Part shown: in pieces, positions 16,681 to 23,978 of the stretch | Layout of the letters: each line of letters opens with the position of its first letter | How positions within the stretch are numbered: position 1 is the stretch's first letter | From: an uncultured Cellvibrio sp. | GTDB taxonomy: Bacteria > Pseudomonadota > Gammaproteobacteria > Pseudomonadales > Cellvibrionaceae | DNA length: 23,978 nt | Assembly (NCBI GenBank): GCA_946481735.1 | Contig: CAMLOU010000061.1 | Location: 1 to 23,978, forward strand | Direction: 5' to 3' | Program-made: the position numbers and the translations under genes | The notes under the pieces: generated by a model | Seen by the model: the letters and a program-made list of their open reading frames with translations, nothing else | Told to the model about the DNA's origin: nothing | Database searches by the model: none

Positions 16681-17360
16681 GATCGTGGCACCAGCGCATC
16701 ACTGACATTGCTGTTTTTCAACGAATCTTTTTTTGGGGCCTCAGGTTTTTCAGCCTCACGGTTGTTTTTGTCCACGCGGGTGGCGTTGAGAATACGTACC
16801 GCATAATTGGGTGCATCAGGAAAAGCGCGAAACATGCCACGGGGTTCTGCGACGATTTTTTCTACGACATCCATACCCTCCACAACCTTGCCAAAGACGG
16901 CATAGCCGGGTTTATTTTCTTTGGCATCCAGCGAAGGATTGGCTCGAAGGTTGATAAAAAACTGCGAGGTGGCACTGTCAGGATCATTGGTGCGTGCCAT
17001 CGACAGGGTTTTGTATTCGTTCTTTAAGCCGTTATTGGATTCATTTTTAATCGGGTCGCGGGTTGCTCTTCCTGCAAACTGGAAATCCATACCGCCGCCC
17101 TGAACCACAAAGCCGGGAATGACGCGATGAAAAATAGTGCCGTCATAGAATTTGCTGTCAACATATTCCAGGAAGTTTGCCACAGTAATGGGCGCTTCCT
17201 TGGGATAAAGTTCTATCACAATCGTGCCCAGGTCAGTCTTTAGCGCAACCTGGGGATTCTGTTGTGCTGCCGTTGCCAGGGATAAGAGGCTGCCCAACAC
17301 AATAGCCACAATACGCTTCATAAAATTTTTGTGGGTCATAAATTTTTTGTAGTTCATCAT
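16677..17360 (-). CDS. Exported cyclophilin-type peptidyl-prolyl isomerase
   Basis: Periplasmic PpiA-like prolyl isomerase that helps fold exported proteins. The protein is 227 residues from the first ATG. A signal peptide core MKRIVAIVLGSLLSLATAA ends near residue 32. The cyclophilin domain (about 37-195) has FHRVIPGFVVQGGG with R79, F84 and Q87 of the active site, and SATSQFFINL. A charged tail rich in Lys, Glu and Pro follows. The start is uncertain: ATGs at 17360, 17357, 17339 and 17321 are in frame; GAAGA lies just before the first two, and none of the later ones has a ribosome site. The stop overlaps the pdxJ-like start, so the two are translationally coupled. The upstream SH3b gene ends 18 bases away. 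Confidence 0.92.
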   Translation of the reverse strand: MMNYKKFMTHKNFMKRIVAIVLGSLLSLATAAQQNPQVALKTDLGTIVIELYPKEAPITVANFLEYVDSKFYDGTIFHRVIPGFVVQGGGMDFQFAGRATRDPIKNESNNGLKNEYKTLSMARTNDPDSATSQFFINLRANPSLDAKENKPGYAVFGKVVEGMDVVEKIVAEPRGMFRAFPDAPNYAVRILNATRVDKNNREAEKPEAPKKDSLKNSNVSDALVPRS

Positions 17361-17378
17361 TGATCTTCGCGCCTCACA

Positions 17379-18080
17379 TCAACGCCATTCTGATTGCCGT
17401 TTGCGTTTGCCCAGGGCTTGCAAAAGGAAGGATAAAATTACACCGCAGATTAATAACCCAGCGCCGTAAACCCACTGGTTATAACGGTCTGCGTCGCGCA
17501 GCTGTTCATTCTCTGCCTGCAACACATCCACCCGCGTTTGCAGCAACTGGTTGTTTTCATGGATGCGCTGGTTCTCTTGCTCCAGATCCACCGCTGCGGC
17601 CGAGGTTTGACGCAGGCTGTCGGTGCTATCCAACAACGCCTGATATTCCTGTTGCAGATTTTCATAATCAATTTGCAATTGGTCATGCCCTTTTTGCCGT
17701 TCCAGGGCTTCTTTTGCCGAGGATGAGGCTCTTGCCAGTTGGGCATTTACCCGCTCCAGCTTGATTGAAGCGGTGGGCTCGTTGATCAAATGTTGCGTGC
17801 GAATCCAACCCTGCACGCCGTCAGTGGTTTCTACCAGCGCCCAGGTATCGTTACTGGCATCCTGCTCTTCGCGAATCAGGCGCAGGCGGGTTCCGCTGGT
17901 CAAGGCGGCTTTAACCACTTCGGCGTTATTGCTCATACTTGCGCGCAAAGGTACATACATGACATCAGAAATGTACCGCACATTGGTTTGCGCGAAGCTG
18001 TTCAGCGAATACACAACCGAAACCAGTGTGCACACCAATGCCAGCAGTATTGATGGTGAAATAAGCAGGTTTTTTTTCAC
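17379..18080 (-). CDS. SH3b / coiled-coil / TM protein (YgiM-like, TIGR04211 type)
   Basis: Envelope protein of unknown role with the layout of E. coli YgiM. Residues 1-30 are a signal peptide (cleavage near NSFA-QT), 31-102 a bacterial SH3 domain starting RYISDVMYVPLRAS and including GWIRTQHL, 105-203 a coiled coil rich in Gln, Glu and Leu, and 208-224 a membrane helix followed by a basic tail GKRKRQSEWR. The whole is 233 residues. The start is GTG at 18080, with AGGA 11 bases upstream, rather far. It lies 18 bases before the cyclophilin gene and is probably co-transcribed with it. Confidence 0.85.
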   Translation of the reverse strand: MKKNLLISPSILLALVCTLVSVVYSLNSFAQTNVRYISDVMYVPLRASMSNNAEVVKAALTSGTRLRLIREEQDASNDTWALVETTDGVQGWIRTQHLINEPTASIKLERVNAQLARASSSAKEALERQKGHDQLQIDYENLQQEYQALLDSTDSLRQTSAAAVDLEQENQRIHENNQLLQTRVDVLQAENEQLRDADRYNQWVYGAGLLICGVILSFLLQALGKRKRQSEWR

Positions 18081-18160
18081 GGCGATTCAGTTCCTGTTGT
18101 CAGCGAGGTGAAGAATAAGAATGGTTTGTTACGGCACTTTTTATGTTGTGGCAATACGTT

Positions 18161-18460
18161 TTATGGCAAGACTTTTTTGAACGGTTTGACAGTGACCTTT
18201 TGGTAAACACCCGCTGCAACATACGGGTCAGCCGCCGCCCAGGTTTCTGCATCCTGCAAGGATGGAAACTCCGCCACAACCAGGCTGCCGCTGAAGCCGG
18301 CATCGCCGGGATTCTCTGAATCGATCAGGGGGTTTGGCCCGGCCAGCACAAGGCGGCCCGCGTCTTTGAGTGCCTGTAAACGTGCCAGGTGATCGGGGCG
18401 GGCGCCTTTGCGTAAATCGAGACTGTTAGCGACGTCTTCACTGATGATGGCGTAAAGCAT
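18161..18460 (-). CDS. YciI-like protein
   Basis: Small ferredoxin-like (dimeric alpha-beta barrel) protein of the YciI family; proposed enzymatic activity is unproven. The 99 residues begin [10 protein letters not shown] and contain RPDHLARL with the conserved Asp23-His24 and a later [11 protein letters not shown] segment, both typical of the family. AAGGA lies upstream of the ATG. It starts 17 bases after the membrane-protein stop, so it is co-transcribed with it. In E. coli and many relatives yciI sits with intracellular-septation genes (yciB/yciC), so a VC0807-type membrane neighbour is reminiscent of that. Confidence 0.9.
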   Translation of the reverse strand: MLYAIISEDVANSLDLRKGARPDHLARLQALKDAGRLVLAGPNPLIDSENPGDAGFSGSLVVAEFPSLQDAETWAAADPYVAAGVYQKVTVKPFKKVLP

Positions 18461-18477
18461 GGAGATTCCTTAATTGA

Positions 18478-19287
18478 TTAGCTGGCGCTGCCATCGTTGA
18501 TGATTTCTTCGAGGGTCAAGTGGGTCAAGCGATGGATATTACGAAACAGATAGTACATAGCCCCCATCATCACGATAGTGACGGGCAATGCGATAACCGG
18601 AAAGCTCAGTGCCGTCATCTTGCCCAGTTCGGCATTAAAGGCTTCGGTACCAGGTGCACTGACTACCAATAATTTGGCCAGAATATAGTTGAGCGCGGAG
18701 GACAGGAAAAATGATCCAGCCACCAAAAAAGACGCATTTTTCAAGGTTTTTTCAAAAGCCGCTTCGGTGCCGTATTGCTTGAGGGCGTCTGCAATTTTAT
18801 CGACTTTGAGTACGGTGTCGTTGTAGAGAAATGTCTTCACCAGGGGGTAGGGCGTTTTAATGGATATCAGGGTAACCAGGCCAATCAAACCGGGGATGGC
18901 GGCTTCCTTGATGGCAATGTATTGTGGGTCCAATTGCAGCAAACTGATGCCGCCGGTGAGTAATACGCTGATAAAACCTAACGCAGAGAAGACATTGAAT
19001 TTGCGATTGATGATGAAATCGCGCAGGCCGTAAGTAATAGGAAAAGCGAGCGCAACCACCACAGCCCATTGCGTACCCAGGTGCTCTTCACCGCTGAGCT
19101 TCATCAGGATCAATGTGGGTATGGCAATATTCAACAGGATGTTGAACAGCAGGTTTTCTTTTTTGGGCTTGCGCGCGCTGGTTTTCTCCGGCGAAGCCGC
19201 GTTGTTCTGGGAAGAATTATCGGCAGTCACAGTATTTTCCACTTTGTTTTCAGAAACGGTTTCAGTCATTGTCATTACCGGTGTCAT
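18478..19287 (-). CDS. VC0807-type multi-pass membrane protein
   Basis: Uncharacterised inner-membrane protein. The 269 residues have a polar 45-residue N-terminus and about six hydrophobic helices near 46-64, 74-91, 99-117, 129-143, 186-209 and 225-248. A recognisable stretch is FPITYGLRDFIINRKFN. It resembles a family annotated as VC0807 in many gammaproteobacteria, and an intracellular-septation-like membrane neighbour of YciI. The start may be 19287 or one of two in-frame ATGs at 19275 and 19269; none has a strong ribosome site. It is first in the - strand run and diverges from rnm across a 97-base gap. Confidence 0.75.
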   Translation of the reverse strand: MTPVMTMTETVSENKVENTVTADNSSQNNAASPEKTSARKPKKENLLFNILLNIAIPTLILMKLSGEEHLGTQWAVVVALAFPITYGLRDFIINRKFNVFSALGFISVLLTGGISLLQLDPQYIAIKEAAIPGLIGLVTLISIKTPYPLVKTFLYNDTVLKVDKIADALKQYGTEAAFEKTLKNASFLVAGSFFLSSALNYILAKLLVVSAPGTEAFNAELGKMTALSFPVIALPVTIVMMGAMYYLFRNIHRLTHLTLEEIINDGSAS

Positions 19288-19300
19288 AATAGGTTTCGTC

Positions 19301-19324
19301 GTAACAAGCCATGTTCCTTGTTAC
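19301..19324. repeat. 8-bp inverted repeat between divergent genes
   Basis: GTAACAAG (19301-19308) and its exact complement CTTGTTAC (19317-19324) are separated by eight bases in the 97-base gap between the membrane-protein gene and rnm. The centre-to-centre distance of 16 bp suits a dimeric regulator. It is not followed by a T-run, so an operator is more likely than a terminator. Confidence 0.5.
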
Positions 19325-19384
19325 TGACCTGATCCGCCTCCTGAATCCATCCTTGTATACGAACAGACGCTTAAGGAATTCGGT

Positions 19385-20221
19385 TTGATTTTTGATCTTC
19401 ACTGCCACAGTAACCAGTCGGACGGTATTTTAAGCCCTGATGCTCTGTTGTCGAGGGCTAAAGCAAAAGGTGTCGACGTATTGGCGTTGACCGATCACGA
19501 TACCATAGCCGGTTTGCCGAGCGCCCGGCAAGCGGCCTGTCAACAAGGTGTGCAGCTCATCAATGGAATCGAGTTTTCCAGTCAATGGGGCCGGAATGGC
19601 GTGCATATTGTGGGACTGGGCGTGAATACCGCAAGTTCCGCGTTGCAGGACGCGATTACCGCACAACAAAATGCCCGCACCCAGCGTGCGGTTGCGATTG
19701 CCGAACGTCTTCAAAAAGCGGGTTTTTCCGATGCTTTGAGTGGTGCGCAGGCGCTGGCAGGAGATGCGCTGGTGGGGCGCCCGCATTTTGCCCAATGGCT
19801 GGTAAACGTGGGCGCGGTCACCAATGTGAACGCTGCCTTTAAGAAATACCTGGGCGCGGGTAAATCTGCCGATGTGAAATACCAGTGGCCCGCGATGTCT
19901 ATTGTTGTCGAATGGATTCATGAGGCGGAAGGGGTTGCGGTGTTGGCGCACCCTTGCAAGTATGATCTGACGCGCACCAAGATGTGCGCGTTAATCGGTG
20001 ATTTCGCGGCGACCGGTGGCGATGCCCTGGAGGTGATCAGTGGCCAGCAAGTGGCCGGCGTGGCAGAGGATCTGGCGCGCATCGCCGAAGCCAATCAACT
20101 TTATGCATCCTGCGGCAGTGATTTTCACATGCCCGACCAGCCCTGGCAGGAGTTGGGCAACTTCGGCAACTTACCCGAGCGCTGCCGCCCCGTGTGGCAG
20201 TTACTTGGCTTTCAGGCATAG
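19385..20221 (+). CDS. rnm: PHP-domain 5'-3' exoribonuclease (RNase AM)
   Basis: PHP phosphoesterase of the YciV/RNase AM family; in E. coli it trims the 5' ends of 5S, 16S and 23S rRNA and degrades pAp and short RNAs. The 278 residues show the metal-binding set: H6 and H8 in LHCHSNQSDG, DHD at 37-39 (LALTDHDT), GIEFS, GRPHFAQ, LAHPCKY and SDFHMP near the C-terminus. The start is TTG at 19385: AAGGAA ends six bases upstream and the ORF begins directly with IFDLHCH, leaving no room for a later start. The neighbouring yciO follows after 60 bases, as in E. coli. Confidence 0.92.
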   Translation: MIFDLHCHSNQSDGILSPDALLSRAKAKGVDVLALTDHDTIAGLPSARQAACQQGVQLINGIEFSSQWGRNGVHIVGLGVNTASSALQDAITAQQNARTQRAVAIAERLQKAGFSDALSGAQALAGDALVGRPHFAQWLVNVGAVTNVNAAFKKYLGAGKSADVKYQWPAMSIVVEWIHEAEGVAVLAHPCKYDLTRTKMCALIGDFAATGGDALEVISGQQVAGVAEDLARIAEANQLYASCGSDFHMPDQPWQELGNFGNLPERCRPVWQLLGFQA

Positions 20222-20281
20222 CGACCAAGACAGCCAGCACGATAATGACAAGCGATAGATAAAACATTTAAGGAGTAACCT

Positions 20282-20908
20282 GTGGCGCAGTTTTTTCAGA
20301 TCCACCCCGACAATCCGCAAACCCGTCTGGTTACCCAAGCGGTTGAGATTATTCGCAAAGGCGGGTTGGTCGCGTATCCGACGGATTCCGCCTATGCGGT
20401 GGGCTGCCACATTGGCGACAAGATGGCCCTGGATCGTATTCGCGCCATGCGCCAGCTTGATAAACACCACAACTTCACCTTGATGTGTCGCGATTTATCA
20501 GAATTGGCTACCTACGCGCGGGTCGATAACCGGGTGTTCCGCTTATTAAAGAATCACACGCCGGGCCCTTACACATTTATTCTGGAAGCCACAGCGGAAG
20601 TTCCCCGCCGCTTGATGCACCCCAAACGTAAAACCATCGGTTTGCGGGTGCCCGACAACAAGATCGCCCTGGCGTTGATGGAAGAACTGGGCGAGCCGCT
20701 AATGACCAGCAGTTTGTTGTTACCGGGTGATGAGTTCCCGCTCAGTGACCCTTACGATATCCGCGATACGCTCGAACACCACGTTGAACTGGTCATTGAT
20801 GGCGGTTATTGCGGGGTCGAACCTACCACGGTGATTGACCTGACCGGCGATGTGCCGGAACTGATCCGCCAGGGTAAAGGTGATTTCTCAGATTTCGCCG
20901 CTAATTGA
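20282..20908 (+). CDS. yciO: YciO, Sua5/YrdC/YciO family protein
   Basis: YrdC-fold protein; unlike TsaC it does not normally supply tRNA t6A, and its role is unclear, with RNA binding likely. The 208 residues match E. coli YciO length (206). VAYPTDSAYAVGC, LMCRDLSELATYA, PGPYTFILEAT, TIGLRVPDN, EPLMTSSLLLPG and a C-terminal TTVIDLTGD are typical. The GTG start at 20282 has AAGGAG well placed. It stands between rnm and scpA, the order seen in many gammaproteobacteria. Confidence 0.93.
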   Translation: MAQFFQIHPDNPQTRLVTQAVEIIRKGGLVAYPTDSAYAVGCHIGDKMALDRIRAMRQLDKHHNFTLMCRDLSELATYARVDNRVFRLLKNHTPGPYTFILEATAEVPRRLMHPKRKTIGLRVPDNKIALALMEELGEPLMTSSLLLPGDEFPLSDPYDIRDTLEHHVELVIDGGYCGVEPTTVIDLTGDVPELIRQGKGDFSDFAAN

Positions 20909-20944
20909 TTGATTTTTAATGATTGTTAGGGATTTCCCGCAGTG

Positions 20945-20974
20945 CTGTCACCACTGCGTAATAATGGCTATAAT
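20945..20974 (+). promoter_or_regulatory. Sigma-70 promoter for scpA-scpB-rluB
   Basis: A perfect TATAAT (20969-20974) has CTGTCA (20945-20950, four of six -35 positions) 18 bases upstream. It lies in the 132-base yciO-scpA gap and would start transcription near 20981, giving a leader of about 60 bases. No clear terminator for yciO is seen before it. Confidence 0.6.
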
Positions 20975-21040
20975 GCCCCCCTCAATCCGCCCGGGGTCTA
21001 TGATGCCGAGCGCTTCCGTGGTTAATGTGGATCTCTCTTT

Positions 21041-21955
21041 GTGAACAATCCGACCAACGATACCCTTGATGATGCAGGTGCAGCGACGGCTGATGTGGCA
21101 GTCGCTGAGGCGCAACAAGCGCCCGCAGCTGAAGTGCAAGGGGGGGAAAATCACGGAGCTAACCACCGTCCAAGCCAGGCCGAGATGCCATTTGCCATTG
21201 TCCATGGCAAGGCGTATACCCAATTACCTCAGGATCTCTACATTCCGCCGGATGCTCTGGAAGTTTTCCTGGAGGCTTTCGAAGGTCCCCTGGATTTATT
21301 GCTTTACCTGATCCGCCGCCAGAATATCGATATCCTCGATATCAATGTCTCTGAAATCACGAGCCAGTACATGGCGTATGTCGACCTGATGGAAGCTCAC
21401 CAGTTTGAACTGGCCGCTGAATATCTGGTGATGGCGGCCATGTTGGCAGAAATAAAATCGCGTATGTTGCTGCCGCGCTCGGCGGAAGAGGAAGAGGAAG
21501 GCGAAGATCCTCGCGCCTCGTTGATCCGCCGCTTGCAAGAGTATGAGCGCTTCAAGCAGGCCGCTGAGGATGTCGATAAGCTGCCGCGCATCGGACGTGA
21601 TGTCTACCAGGCCTCCGCGCAAGCGCCGGATCGCAGCCTGACACGCCCGGAGCCGGACGTTGAGTTACAGGAGATTTTGCTGGCGCTGTCCGAAGTGCTG
21701 CGCCGGGCGGATATGTTTGAAAGTCACCATGTATCGCGCGAAAAACTCTCCACCCGTGAACGTATGGCGCAGGTGCTGGATAAGCTTGCACACAACCATT
21801 TTGTCCCGTTTGTCAGCTTGTTCAAGATCGAAGAAGGGCGCTTGGGCGTTGTAGTGACGTTTCTGGCGGTGATGGAATTAATCAAGGAGTCGCTGGTAGA
21901 AATTGTACAGAGTGAATCCTTTGGACCTATACACGTAAAAGCTCGCATGTCATGA
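21041..21955 (+). CDS. scpA: Segregation and condensation protein A
   Basis: Kleisin that bridges the SMC heads and binds ScpB in the bacterial condensin complex. The 304 residues from GTG 21041 start with about 47 low-complexity Ala/Asp/Glu/Gln residues that look non-conserved. The conserved part begins around MPFAIVHGK; the kleisin N-domain signature is FEGPLDLLLYLIRRQNIDIL, then EYLVMAAMLAEIKSRMLLP and the C-terminal winged-helix region (about 235-300). GTG 21041 has no good ribosome site; ATG 21186 would give 256 residues and remains possible. Its stop overlaps scpB by four bases (ATGA). Confidence 0.92.
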   Translation: MNNPTNDTLDDAGAATADVAVAEAQQAPAAEVQGGENHGANHRPSQAEMPFAIVHGKAYTQLPQDLYIPPDALEVFLEAFEGPLDLLLYLIRRQNIDILDINVSEITSQYMAYVDLMEAHQFELAAEYLVMAAMLAEIKSRMLLPRSAEEEEEGEDPRASLIRRLQEYERFKQAAEDVDKLPRIGRDVYQASAQAPDRSLTRPEPDVELQEILLALSEVLRRADMFESHHVSREKLSTRERMAQVLDKLAHNHFVPFVSLFKIEEGRLGVVVTFLAVMELIKESLVEIVQSESFGPIHVKARMS

Positions 21956-22893
21956 CCATAGAAGATACTGACGAAATCACGCCTGAACTCGACGAGTTAG
22001 ACCAGGAGATCGAAAGCCCGGATGACACTCAGGATGATCAGGAGGACGCCCCTGCGGTTAATCCTCATTCGCTGGCGGTTGATCCGGAACAGCTGCGCAA
22101 GATCATTGAAGGTGCCTTGCTCGCTGCGGGTCAACCGCTAACGGTTGCCCGGTTGATCGAATTATTTGATGAAAAGGTCGCCCCCACCAAAGAGGACGTG
22201 TTAGCCGCACTGCAGGCAATCGAAACCGCGTGTGAAGATCGCGGCTTTGAATTGAAAGAAGTCGCGTCTGGCTGGCGCTTTCAGGTGCGGGAGGGGCTGG
22301 CCCCCTGGGTAAACCGCCTGTGGGAAGAGAAACCGCAAAAATATTCCCGTGCGCTGTTGGAGACGCTGGCGCTGATTGCTTACCGCCAACCGATCACCCG
22401 GGGAGATATCGAGGAAATTCGGGGCGTAGCCGTCAGTTCGCATATCATGAAGACCCTGATGGAGCGCGAGTGGGTTAAGGTGGTTGGCCATCGCGATGTG
22501 CCGGGGCGGCCTTCGCTCTACGCCACCACCCGCCAATTCCTGGATTACTTCAACCTGAAAAGCCTGGAGGATTTGCCCTCCCTGAGCGAAATCCGGGATT
22601 TGGATGACATAAATCCTGTGCTTAACCTCGGTGGTGATGAGGAGGGCTTGGGTGAGCCTGACACCGACACGCCCATCCCCGACAATACCGAGGAGACCAA
22701 TGCCGAGGGCACCAGTGCCGAGGTGTCGGAAGAAGACGGCCTCGAAGAATTTATTGAAGGCGAGGACGCCTTTGAAGATATTGAAGAATTGCCTCAGGAC
22801 GCTGCACCAAGCAGTGGCCCGCTAAACGACACTACAGACAACCCAGTGGCAGAAGATGCCGCGAATGAGGACGAGGAGCCTCGCAACGAGTAA
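21952..22893 (+). CDS. scpB: Segregation and condensation protein B
   Basis: Two winged-helix domains that dimerise and bind ScpA in SMC-ScpAB. Of 313 residues, the first ~40 are acidic and variable; the wHTH core runs about 42-205 with LRKIIEGALLAAGQPLT, LLETLALIAYRQPITRGDIEEIRGV and the GRPSLYATTRQFLDYFNL end. After about residue 220 a ~93-residue tail is very rich in Glu and Asp and looks disordered. It overlaps scpA by four bases; rluB starts 17 bases downstream. Confidence 0.94.
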   Translation: MTIEDTDEITPELDELDQEIESPDDTQDDQEDAPAVNPHSLAVDPEQLRKIIEGALLAAGQPLTVARLIELFDEKVAPTKEDVLAALQAIETACEDRGFELKEVASGWRFQVREGLAPWVNRLWEEKPQKYSRALLETLALIAYRQPITRGDIEEIRGVAVSSHIMKTLMEREWVKVVGHRDVPGRPSLYATTRQFLDYFNLKSLEDLPSLSEIRDLDDINPVLNLGGDEEGLGEPDTDTPIPDNTEETNAEGTSAEVSEEDGLEEFIEGEDAFEDIEELPQDAAPSSGPLNDTTDNPVAEDAANEDEEPRNE

Positions 22894-22910
22894 TCTTGTT
22901 GCATTAGCCT

Positions 22911-23969
22911 ATGGTAAAACATCCCCACCAAAACCCATCCGATAAGCCGCGCAAATCAGCTAAACCGACCGCTGATAAGGCGGCTAATGCCAAAAAGTCA
23001 CGCCCCCAACCACCGCCGGGGACAGGGAAAGCCAAAGCTGGCAAATCCCGCCCAGCTGATACGCCTGTGTCTGTTGAGCGTGAATCCAGCGAAGCAACAG
23101 CGGGCGATGAGAAGCTTCAGAAGGTATTAGCCCGCGCAGGATTAGGATCCCGGCGGGAGATGGAGCGGGCTATCGAGAGTGGTGCGGTCAAGGTCAATGA
23201 CCGGATTGCCAGCTTGGGCGATAGGGTCACACCGGCGGACAAAATCTTCTTTAACGGCCAACGGGTTGTTACCCGCGCCGAGGTCACCCGTCGGCGCGTC
23301 ATTCTCTATAACAAACCAGAAGGTGAAATTTGCTCCCGCTCTGACCCGGAAGGGCGTCGCACCGTTTATGACAGCCTTCCGCCTATCAAAGGTGAGCGAT
23401 GGATTTCTGTTGGGCGTCTGGACTTCAACACCAGCGGTTTATTGCTGTTCACCAATGACGGTGAACTGGCAAATAAGCTGATGCACCCGTCATCGGTAAT
23501 TGATCGGGAGTATCTGGTGCGCATTCAGGGAACCGTGGATGACGACATGAGGGAGCGTTTATTGGAAGGTGTGCTGCTGGAAGATGGCGTTGCGCGCTTT
23601 ACCGATATTGTTGAGGGCGCGGGTGAGTCCCGTAACCGCTGGTTCTACTGTGTGGTGATGGAAGGTCGTAATCGCGAGGTGCGTCGTTTGTGGGAATCCC
23701 AGGGCGTCAAGGTCAGCCGGTTAAAGCGCGTCCGTTATGGCAATATCTTTATTCCTTCCCATGTGCGCGTTGGGCAGTGGATGGAATTAAGTGAAAAGGA
23801 AATCTATGACCTGTGTCTGACGGCAGGTTTTGATAAGGCCAGCCTGCCAAAATCCACGCCCTTGTCGCGTGAAGAGGCAGTTAAACTCCAGCGTCACGAA
23901 AAGCGCCTGCGCGCGGCCTCCGCACCGCGCCGCCCGGTGGTTCCACCGCGCAAAAAGCAACCCGAATGA
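22911..23969 (+). CDS. rluB: 23S rRNA pseudouridine synthase B
   Basis: RsuA-family enzyme that in E. coli makes pseudouridine 2605 of 23S rRNA. The 352 residues begin with a ~65-residue basic Lys/Pro/Ala extension, then an S4 domain (about 67-120) [18 protein letters not shown], then the catalytic domain with [29 protein letters not shown] carrying the nucleophile Asp171, [14 protein letters not shown] and LKRVRYGN. A basic C-terminal tail ends the protein. RluB is favoured over RluE/RluF by the position after scpB. No strong ribosome site precedes ATG 22911. The stop lies at 23967-23969, so the gene is complete. Confidence 0.94.
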   Translation: MVKHPHQNPSDKPRKSAKPTADKAANAKKSRPQPPPGTGKAKAGKSRPADTPVSVERESSEATAGDEKLQKVLARAGLGSRREMERAIESGAVKVNDRIASLGDRVTPADKIFFNGQRVVTRAEVTRRRVILYNKPEGEICSRSDPEGRRTVYDSLPPIKGERWISVGRLDFNTSGLLLFTNDGELANKLMHPSSVIDREYLVRIQGTVDDDMRERLLEGVLLEDGVARFTDIVEGAGESRNRWFYCVVMEGRNREVRRLWESQGVKVSRLKRVRYGNIFIPSHVRVGQWMELSEKEIYDLCLTAGFDKASLPKSTPLSREEAVKLQRHEKRLRAASAPRRPVVPPRKKQPE

Positions 23970-23978
23970 CTCTCGGAT

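Noticed and set aside
18126..18154. Possible - strand promoter for the SH3b gene (TTGCCA, 17 bases, TAACAA)
   Set aside because: The -35 is good but the -10 matches only three of six positions; not strong enough to list as a feature, although the 80-base gap would suit a promoter.
1..23978. Mobile elements, CRISPR, tRNA/rRNA, defence genes
   Set aside because: Read through the window with these in mind; I saw no transposase or integrase motifs, no regularly spaced repeats, no tRNA-like cloverleaf and no toxin, restriction or phage genes. This was by eye and is not a covariance-model search.

Overview
The window is chromosomal core sequence from a gammaproteobacterium. The gene order trpF-trpB-trpA-accD-folC-dedD-cvpA-purF-metZ, the MoxR/DUF58/TgpA trio, the use of ScpA/ScpB rather than MukB, and rnm-yciO-scpA-scpB-rluB together point to the Pseudomonas/Cellvibrio side of the class. 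A Cellvibrionaceae member is my best guess; this is inference from gene order and protein style, not a database match. Base composition looks even throughout. I see no insertion sequences, phage genes, CRISPR arrays, tRNAs or rRNAs.

Left arm, 1-8773, all on the + strand. It starts with the 3' part of trpF, followed by trpB and trpA (last steps of tryptophan synthesis), accD (malonyl-CoA synthesis), folC (folate), a SPOR-domain envelope protein (dedD), cvpA, purF (first committed step of purine synthesis) and metZ (methionine). Spacing is tight up to dedD, with a 4-base folC/dedD overlap. A candidate extended -10 promoter precedes cvpA.

Middle, 8818-12761, + strand: a MoxR AAA+ ATPase, a DUF58 membrane protein and a TgpA-type membrane transglutaminase with a complete Cys-His-Asp triad. 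The last two genes overlap by 8 bases. This is followed by the only long non-coding stretch (12762-13171). It carries a good sigma-54 promoter and two upstream NtrC-like sites 31 bp apart, and leads into amtB, an ammonium channel gene with no glnK beside it. A strong bidirectional terminator closes amtB.

Right-centre, 14562-19287, is a seven-gene run on the - strand. Read 5' to 3' it is: a VC0807-type membrane protein, a YciI-like protein, an SH3b/coiled-coil/TM protein (YgiM-like), an exported cyclophilin, a divergent PdxJ-like protein translationally overlapped with it, a two-CBS protein and a SpoU/TrmH-family RNA methyltransferase. An 11-bp inverted repeat containing a -10-like sequence lies just upstream of the methyltransferase.

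Right arm, 19385-23969, + strand: rnm (PHP-domain exonuclease, TTG start), yciO, then scpA-scpB (chromosome condensation, 4-base overlap) and rluB (23S rRNA pseudouridine synthase), with a good sigma-70 promoter before scpA.

I did not find an undescribed system with defence-like or mobile-element character. The observations most worth checking are the D60E change in the TrpA active site, the NIDH-to-NLNK change in the PdxJ-like protein, the sigma-54/NtrC architecture at an orphan amtB, and two well-formed inverted repeats in promoter regions.
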